A stretch of DNA of 64,000 nt, taken from contig NC_037092.1 in NCBI RefSeq assembly GCF_002994745.2, positions 24,763,001 to 24,827,000 of the forward strand, given 5' to 3'. The translations under genes and the position numbers were made by a program. This stretch comes from Rosa chinensis. Lineage: Eukaryota > Streptophyta > Magnoliopsida > Rosales > Rosaceae. The notes under the pieces were generated by a model. The model was not told the DNA's origin and did no database searches. It worked only from the letters and a program-made list of their open reading frames with translations. Shown here piece after piece: positions 55,204 to 64,000 of the stretch (position 1 is its first letter; every line of letters begins with the position of its first letter).

Positions 55204-55965
55204 GACTAAATTCAGTTTACCCCTTGAGATTTGGGTCCAACATCATGCTAGTCCAATGGAGACATTATTTGTATGGTAGTATATCGATTATGAGAAAGTG
55301 GGCATGTAAGATTCTAGTGTTTTTAATAGTGCACTAACTTGATTTTGTGTAATTATTGAAGAACTGTAAGGGGTCAAAAGAGAGGGAATTTTGTAATTTT
55401 CGATGGTAAAATGTGATGGGTTTCTAATAGCGACAAGGGAGGATATGAATTTCATAGTGAAGAGTGCGGTTTTGGAATGGATTTTGGGATTAAGGAGAGT
55501 TTCATTCGGATTGAAAGATTTGGTAGATTGTCATTTTGAAGAGACACATGCCCAGGTGGTGGCCGAAGCGGAGATACGCTGGAGTTTGAGAGAGAGCGAC
55601 GAGAGCCTTCACCAAAGAGTCGAAGCTTGCTGGTCGAGGCCGGAGCCCTGGGAGAAGGGTAGGGCTTGGTTTACGGGTATTATGGGGATTCGATTATGAG
55701 AATCTGAACAATGGAGCTCATGATCTCAAGCTTGTGAACAATATGACTGAATTGACAAATTTATCCCCTCAAATGAGCCTAAGTGTGGGAGAGTTGCCAG
55801 CTTTCAAGGTCCACGTTAGTGGTTTACGTCCAATTTGGACTGTGCAACTAAAATTGGACACGGTTAATGAAATTTGAGAGTACAGGGGTGTTGTTAAGAA
55901 ATTAAAACCATATGGGCTAACATGATGTTAGACCCAAACCTCAGGGGTAAATTGAATTTAGTCTA
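55204..55965. mobile_element. Mutator-like element with possible captured segment
   Basis: Inverted ends of about 40 bp (left ACTAAATTCAGTTTACCCCT, right in complement ACTAAATTCAATTTACCCCT) continue with the gtccaacatcatg phrase. The style is the same as the 3650-4783 foldback element. The centre holds a 98-codon plus-strand frame (55403-55699) with composition unlike the rest of the element (WILGLRRVSFGLKDLVDC, RWSLRESDESLHQRVEACW), probably captured host DNA that I cannot name. No clean target duplication was found. Confidence 0.65.
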
Positions 55966-56930
55966 TGAAATAATACTGTATATCTGAAAAGCATAATAAA
56001 AATAATAAAGTACTTAGTTTTTAAACTTATAGAAATATGTATAGTACCACCAAACAAAAGTTGGAAAAATAGAAAACCTAACTTTTGACAGTTTCATACA
56101 AATAAGGACACGGAGTCCAAATCTAAAGTAAATGGAGCAGGCCTAATATATCCGTAATCTTTCATGTTACATTACAAACTAGAACCTTTTTTTATCAAAA
56201 TTACTGTGATGCCACTATTGTAAAACCAAAATCTGAAAAAAAAAATCAAAGAAACCCTAGACTTTTCGTTCAAATGAGAACGACTTTTGTCCAGCTATAG
56301 CCATCGTTTAGAGCATCAGAGAGGAGCAGAGTCGAAATCGGAACTAAGGGAGAGGCGCCATCGTCTTCTCACACGATTTCTCGGATGTCCCTAAAGAGCC
56401 GATCACCAAAATAGGGGTCTGTCTTAGCTAGCTACCATAGTATGTACACAACGCTTTGGACTGTAAGTCGTGTGCAAAGCGCTCTAGCCGGAGGGGAACA
56501 GTTGGGTTTGGAGATTGGAGTGTGTATTAGTTGTTATGCTTATTTATTTAAAAAGAAATGTGTGTGGGTTTTGAAAATATTGAAAATTTCTGTTTTTTAA
56601 GTAGTTTAATTAAAGAATTATAGAGAACCGAATACTTTCTCTCACACAATAAACCAACAATCTAAAAAAGAATCTTAAACTTTTTTATTTGGACTAAAGG
56701 AATGCAAAGTTGAAATACAAAAGCTCAGCATACGAGTCTTTGTCCAATACATTTTGCAATTAGGGGTTGCAAAAAGTTAGGGGCATTGGCTTTGGATTCT
56801 GAGGTTAGTCTTGCAGTGAATTAAGTTAGTACCAGCATTCGAAAAGGGAATTAAACTATATAGGTATTGGATATGCTTGGTGTAATTGGATACTGGTTGG
56901 TTAGGATTGGACTAGGCATTGACATTTCTT
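55966..56930. other. Intergenic, no gene seen
   Basis: AT-rich DNA. A GC-richer patch at about 56290-56510 has no recognisable frame. Confidence 0.4.
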
Positions 56931-56934
56931 CTCC

Positions 56935-57170
56935 ATCTCTAAAAGCAGCAGCAGCAGTAGCAGTACTAATAGAGCTAACTGGCTTTCATCACATCCCATC
57001 TTGAAGTAGTAGCAGTTAAAATTCAATATTGTCTTGACCTTCAAGTAGTAGTAGTAAAAGTTTATCATTTCTTCTCCATCCTAAAAATAATAGTAGAACT
57101 AACCTTCATTTCATCTCCATCTCGAAGCAGTAGCAGCTAACCTTCAATGTTGTCTTGATATTCAAGTAGT
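56935..57170. repeat. AGT-rich minisatellite interrupted by the CACTA element
   Basis: About two and a half units of roughly 100 bp contain catttcttctccatc, a (a)gcagtagcag phrase, aaccttcaat-ttgtcttgaccttcaagtagt and agt-triplets. The next unit resumes after the CACTA element at 60917 (tagtagcaaaagtttttcat). Confidence 0.65.
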
Positions 57171-57623
57171 CACTACAAAAATAATTCAATTGGCCACGGC
57201 GCAAGGCCGTCGCCAAAAGCCAAATTGCCGTCGCAAAAGACCAACGGCGACGGCAAAATTGCCGATGTCGTTGGTGGCGTCGCCATTGCTATTTGCGACG
57301 GCAATTACGCCGTCGCATGAATTTTGACCACGGTATTTACGCTGTCGCATGATTTTTGGCGACGGCATAATGACGACGCCATCAGCGATTTTGCCATCGC
57401 CAAAGGTCATTGGTGACAGCAACATTGCCGTCGCAAAAGTGCATTTATTGATTAAAAAAAAAAAACCTAACATGCAATTTTGCATACCAGATTTTCTTTT
57501 TTGAGCAAAAGAAGCCATATATATAAATCATAAATTTCATGTTTTTTCACATTATTTCTCACCAATGTTGAAAAATACAAAAACATTCAAAAATTGAAAT
57601 ACATAATGCTGACGCCCAGTAGG

Positions 57624-58829
<1,206 letters not shown>

Positions 58830-60730
58830 TCAGCAATCCAGAAATCCCAAACCAAGCCCATGTAGTAATAGGATAATACACTTCTGACAATTCTTTATCA
58901 AGAAATGATAATTGTAACATACATATACAGGTTAAAATCATTCAGTGTCTGAAATGACTTTGAAGTTGCTTTGTGACAATTACAATCTTTAAGTTTCTTG
59001 ATGAGAATTATATGGGATTTATAAAACCTGAGAAGTGCCATCATTTGGATTAGTATTAACACCCACAGAAGAGATAAAGAAAGAGAAGAAGAGATAAATT
59101 ACCTGCATCCTAGCCTCATCCTGTTTCCCAAGACCTCTCCATATAGTTCAACCTGAAACATGATACCATTAGAAAGAAAGGGGGTAAAGGTAAAAGCAAG
59201 AAATATGTCGAGGAGACTAGAAGTAGTCCTTAAAATCATATTGCTCCCATGATACCACTACTGAAAAATCATATAGAAAATACATATAAATACATCAATA
59301 GCATATCAATCAAAATCTGAATCAGAAGCATTCCCATATCTTATGAATTCAAGAGGGAAGAGAAAAGCAGTTACTGCTCACTCCAACTAGGTACACAGGT
59401 TTATTCATGATATGTATTTCAACTAATATAACAGTATATAAAAGTCCCACAATAATGGCAAAGAAGTAGTAAACCTCCAAAATTCTAGGGACCCCTTGTC
59501 ATTAAGCTCCAGTATAATCGTGTAATTTTCTGACTGGAAGTAAATATAAGTCGCAAAAAGTTATCTCAATTGGTTTCACCATTCAGTAAATTATCCTCTT
59601 AAGTTAAACTGATCGTATTCAGTCCAGCAGGAAGCCTGTCTGGATTATCCAAGTGCTAATGATCATACCTACACAATTAATTAGCATTGAATTGAGAAAA
59701 GAAAACAAATATCACTTTCAGACATTGGTGGAATCGACGGTCCCTTCTGTTTCTTTATCAGTGTATTTTATAAGAGTGTTCTGTACGTGATTACTTATCC
59801 ATGTTCATAGTTTACAGATTATCATTGCCTGAAAAGAACTAAACTTGAATGTAACCACACCATTCTAAGCTTAACCAAATCAAAACCTCTAGCATTGCTT
59901 CACAACAAAACTGGCAACGGAATTGAAACAATGAAGCAACATAACCATCCAATCACTTTAACAAGAAAATAACCAGAAAAATTCAAAACAATTTCAATTA
60001 CATTATCAAATTCAAAGCTTCAAAGCAACAAAGAGAGTACCTTTAACAATCAGTCCAACTCCTCCGCCTCCAGTTATCTATGACCCAGTGCCCATTTCTA
60101 TACAAAACATCCATGAATTGAAAAACTTACTCTCAGTTCTGAAGGCGTCTTTCTTTTCACTAGGCCAACCTTCATCGTTCCGCCGCCAACCTTCACAGCA
60201 GCCGGCGTAAAGAACTAGATCCAGCAACCTCGGCCATACCTTTGCCTCAAAACACTATCGACCGCAGATCTTTCCCTAGATATGATTTTGAGCATCGATT
60301 CAATATGTCAGAGAAAGGAACAAAAAAATGAACCTACGCAGTCCAACATCCCGATTCAATCACCATTGATTACAAGAACCCTAATTTGTCATCTGAGAAT
60401 AAATTACCAGAAAAATTACATCAGAATCTGGCAATTTGAATAATTTGAGCATCGATAGAAGAATGTCTAACCTCATCGAAGAAGAGAGTTCCAGAGAAGA
60501 GGAATCGAAAATCAAAATCCGAGAAAATCTGATTGCGAAGTCGCGTCGAGGGAGATGAATTGCTGTGGTTTCGGTCGATTTGCCCCAAAATGAAAATTTA
60601 GCGCAAAAACGGAGGAGAGAGCGAGTTACTAGAGAGAGAGAGATGCAGAAGTGAAGCTAATGGAGAGATGTCGATGTTTTGATGCACAAGAGGAGGAGAC
60701 GACGTCGCTTAGCAGTAAAAGAAGAAAGAA
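58830..60730. other. CACTA interior without recognised coding sequence
   Basis: Intron-like and leader-like DNA on the minus strand, possibly the promoter and 5' leader of the captured transcript. An exon-like stretch with a good donor lies at about 59103-59153 (GGATGCAG then GTAATT). (CT)-rich text on the minus strand near 60610-60650 looks like a plant 5' leader. No protein family recognised. Confidence 0.4.
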
Positions 60731-60956
60731 TCATGCGACGGAAGACGGTTGCAGTCGCAAACCCAAGTGATTTTAGCAACGGCATCTTATTGCTGACGCA
60801 AACTTATTATGGTTTTGCGACTGCACGTTTTGCCGAAGCAAATATATGAGCTTTGGCGACGGCAATTGAGTGCCGACGCTAACCTTGTGTAGCGAATTGA
60901 ATTCTTTTTTGTAGTGTAGTAGCAAAAGTTTTTCATTTGAACAAAAATAGTTTGAA

Positions 60957-61684
60957 GGGAAGTTCTATTCATACCTCCTAAAATGGTATTTAGACCTCCA
61001 ACAATTTTTGAAAGTTTTTAAATCAAATTTTGCCCTTCTAAAAAATAAACAAAATGAAAGATAAAAAATTAAATTAAATAAAATATGCACCTTCTCTTCT
61101 CTCCCCACCCCTTCCGCCTCCCTCATTCTCTTATAGCCATACATGAGGATTATAGGGCAACTTTGATTAAGGTAGAATGTTAAAGATTGCAAAATGGAAT
61201 AAAGGACAAAAAAATATAGAGAAGAACAATCGAGAAAATAATGATCGAATAGCAATTTCTATTTCCTATTCTTTTTGTTTCTTTCTAGTTTGGCTTAATT
61301 GCTTCACTTAATGGAGTTGATCGTGAATTGTTATCTTGGTCTTTTTTTATGATTTTTTTTTTTTTTTTGCTAGAGTAGACTATGTTGTTAGCCTGATTTG
61401 GGTTTAGGGAAATTGATTTTGATAATAGTTCTCTTGTGGTATTGTAAATTGCACGATTTATTAAGAAATAAAAGGAGGTTCATAAGAGTATCCAAGCTTA
61501 CAAGGTGAATGGTGTTAAGTCATGGCTATGAACTGAGTTTTAAGTGATGAAAAACAGATATTACTAGTAGATTTGTATTGGAAAAAATTATGTGGATACA
61601 AAAAAGGGCAAGATTGAAAGTTTTGTGTAAATTTTAGAATGGGAGGTTCAAATACCAATTTAGAAGGTATGAATAGAAGCTCCC
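60957..61684. mobile_element. Mutator-type MITE, copy C
   Basis: The ends are GGGAAGTTCTATTCATACCT and, in complement, GGGAGCTTCTATTCATACCT. It is collinear in reverse with copy B (for example the tatagccatac / gtatggctgcaag region). The flanking 9-mers do not match, so the original duplication has been lost or the element was rearranged. Confidence 0.8.
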
Positions 61685-62279
61685 TTAAAGAAAAAAAATT
61701 CTTTTTGATACAAATTAAAGAAAAAAATGTTAATATTTAGTTATCCATGTCTGAATGTTACAATTGTAAATGGTTGATGACACATGGTAATAACATAATG
61801 ACTTATCCTTATGTGCAAAAGTATGTCCTTATGATCATGATTTGAAATTTGATGGCTTTTTTACTTAGCAAAAATGATCATTTGTCAAGGGTTTCTATAG
61901 TTTGCTATTAAACTTATAGCCCTTAAGGGTTGGAGATTGTCAAAATAATAGCCCTTATTATTTACATAAATAGTAATTGTTAGTGCTAAAATTCAGCTTA
62001 GGGTCTATTTAGCCTCCAGGCTGGAGACGGCAAGGCAAACCAAGCACCACAATAGCATATGCTATTAGAAGCCTAGAACAAACAACTCACCCTGAAATTC
62101 TGACCATGCAACGACAACCAATTATCACCACACGATGTTAACCAATTCCATTATTTATTGCACTGCTCCTAAACGCTCCGAAATAAACTCACCACACCAA
62201 TTAAGGAAAGGAAGAAACATCAATAAAGGACCAATATATATAGACGAGAGAAACACACAGAATTAGCCAGAGAAGAAAA
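61685..62279 (+). promoter_or_regulatory. Upstream region of Ole e 1-like gene B
   Basis: AT-rich DNA with a TATA box (TATATATAG at 62235-62243), about 40 bp before the ATG, so the leader must be very short or another TATA is used. No gene seen. Confidence 0.45.
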
Positions 62280-63065
62280 ATGGAAAAGAACTTGGCAATC
62301 GTTGCAGTTGTTCTCACCGTGTCTTGCTTGTTATCTTTGGCCTATTGCGACGACGGCGACAGTGACGGCATCAATGTTGAGGGACAAGTGTACTGCGACC
62401 CATGCCGTGTTCAGTTCCCAACCAGAGTCAGTAAACCGATAGAAGGTAACATGTTTAAACACCCTATTCTATTTATTAGTCTCAACTATTTTGAATCTCG
62501 CATGGGAATTGTTAGTTAACAGATATGAATTTTTTTGGCTTCATGTACACGTTAAAACATTGAATCAATCATATTAATGACTCAGAACATTATTCTGACA
62601 ACATAGCAGATCATATTGCATGTACTGTGTTAGGACAAAATGTTGATAAAACACATGAAACTGATTGCATATATGACATTTTGATTCATGCACGTAGGCG
62701 CCAAAGTAAAATTGGAGTGCAGGAGTCGTGAAAATGAAACTGTCGTGTACACGCTTGAAGGAGAGACCAATGATAAAGGCACCTATAGCCTTCCTGTGCA
62801 TAAAGACTTTCAGGAGCAGATTTGTGAGGTGACAACAGTGGAAAGCCCGAAAGATGATTGCAATGAAAAATTTGACGATATTGAAAGAGCTAGAATTTTG
62901 ATCACAAAAAAGAATGGCATCGAATCCAAGACTCGTTATGCCAACCCCCTTGGGTTCATGAAGAAAGAAACTAGTGACGAGTGCAAGGAAGTTCTTAAGG
63001 AGTTGTTCCCGGACGAGGACGACATGCCAGAAGAATTTAAGAAAAAGATCGGGGAATCCAAATGA
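62280..63065 (+). CDS. Ole e 1-like secreted protein, paralog B
   Basis: Two exons, 62280-62445 and 62698-63065, give 177 residues. The first exon is the same length (166 nt) as in paralog A and the intron is at the same codon and phase. A signal peptide (IVAVVLTVSCLLSLAYC) is followed by VEGQVYCDPCRVQF and the same Cys pattern. ENET is a possible N-glycan site. TRYANPLGFMKKE is shared with paralog A. The C-terminus is longer and strongly charged (PDEDDMPEEFKKKIGESK). The coding exons are similar to A, while the intron and flanks are not, which indicates an old tandem duplication. Reading intact. Confidence 0.93.
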
Positions 63066-64000
63066 TTATATCAAAAGTATCATAATGTGAAATATTTACA
63101 TATAATCTGAGGGAAGCTTACAGTCCCTCTCCACCATATCATGTTTCCAGTTTTGATCATACAGAAACCTTCTGCTGAAAGTTTCTATAATAATTAGATG
63201 TAGTATATGCAATTAACAACTGCATCCACGCACATTGATCTCTCTGGGGTTACTGGTTTGATAACTTTGTTTGGCTCCAATTTTAATTACCGAAGTTCGA
63301 TTTTCATTAGCTCCAGTAGGGTTAGCCCTCCTCGCGCTAGTGTAGTTTAGTCACTAGGACGATTATGGGCTGAACTATGTAAATTCAGACATCAACTAGT
63401 TGAATTCCCTCTGGTTTTGCGAACCTTAATACCCATTACACAAAGATCCAATTAATGTGATTGACGTTTTTCTTATATTCTCTCTAGCGTGCAACAACTT
63501 TTCGGTTATATGAGAATGCGAAGTAGGAGGGGCTCAATATCTAAAACGCATTTTTGCGTATATTTTTTATATACAAGGTGTTCAACACTTGCAGCGGCTT
63601 ATGTTACAAAAAAATTTGGTGCTACAATTCTGACTTCTTTTTCTCTTTTCACCAGAAACGTCAAAATTATCAATTGGACCACAGTAGTGCCAATTTAATC
63701 AATTTCATAGATTCTCAGGTTCTCTAATTAGCAATTAGCGTCAATAATAAAAAAAATATGTAACCCTATAACTTGGAAAACATTAAAACTGTGAAGTTTA
63801 ACTAAAAAACAAGTGGCAAAAGCCTCTGGGTTTTATAGCCCTAACAATCCATATCTGGATATATACCACGAAACCGTAAGTTTTGTTTATCTTTATCTCT
63901 AATAGAATGCCATGTAATCGCATCCTTAGAGAAATGAGGAAGTTTTTTTTTTTTTTTTTTTTTAATCTAAAGAGGTCAGTCCATTATATAGATTCAACAA
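63066..64000. other. Downstream of Ole e 1 gene B, no gene seen
   Basis: Probable 3' untranslated region followed by AT-rich DNA with a T-run near 63945. The short frames show no resemblance to known proteins. Confidence 0.4.

Noticed and set aside
57186..57518. 110-codon minus-strand protein at the CACTA end
   Set aside because: It is a reading of the GCGACGGCAA subterminal repeats.

Overview
This 64 kb window is nuclear DNA of a flowering plant, almost certainly a eudicot and probably a rosid (Rosaceae is a guess from overall character, not shown by any single feature). The evidence is AT-rich DNA, genes split by GT-AG introns, plant-type gene families (phosphoenolpyruvate carboxylase, NAC, Ole e 1-like pollen proteins, glutamate receptor-like fragments), and a dense population of plant transposons.

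Layout. 1-7.2 kb is transposon country: a hAT element, a LINE, a small Helitron, a 1.1 kb foldback element and a Pack-MULE carrying pieces of a UDP-glucuronate 4-epimerase gene. 7.2-13.1 kb holds an intact 10-exon phosphoenolpyruvate carboxylase gene. 14.5-16.6 kb (minus strand) has a nuclear gene for an L16-type organelle ribosomal protein behind a mitochondrial presequence copied from the ATP synthase beta gene, with scrambled beta-subunit fragments between them. 17.6-20.5 kb is a large solo LTR. 21.2-24.9 kb is an intact 9-exon ALG9 mannosyltransferase gene. 25.3-26.3 kb (minus) is a single-exon gene I do not recognise. 26.4-34.1 kb is again repeats: a truncated LINE, two copies of a hAT element that captured exons of a fumarylacetoacetate-hydrolase-domain (FAHD1-like) gene, and MITEs. 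34.9-35.8 kb is a NAC-type gene with one in-frame stop. 36.9-40.7 kb (minus) is a decayed MurA (plastid peptidoglycan) pseudogene. 41-47.4 kb is MITEs, a second GGCC-rich hAT and two tRNA-derived SINEs. 47.8-48.5 kb and 62.3-63.1 kb are two same-strand Ole e 1-like paralogs. Between them lie a PIF/Harbinger element whose transposase was split by a solo LTR, Mutator-type MITEs and a CACTA element. The CACTA element carries a glutamate-receptor pore segment joined in frame to a piece of a BPA1-like gene.

How it works together. The intact genes are independent single-copy-style plant genes (anaplerotic carbon metabolism, ER N-glycan assembly, pollen or other secreted Ole e 1 proteins), not an operon-like system. 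The theme of the window is gene-fragment capture and decay. Three DNA transposon superfamilies (Mutator, hAT, CACTA) each carry recognisable exons of different host genes. An organelle ribosomal protein gene sits behind a borrowed targeting exon, and a bacterial-type wall gene has decayed in place. Homology calls are by eye from translated motifs; no database search was run.
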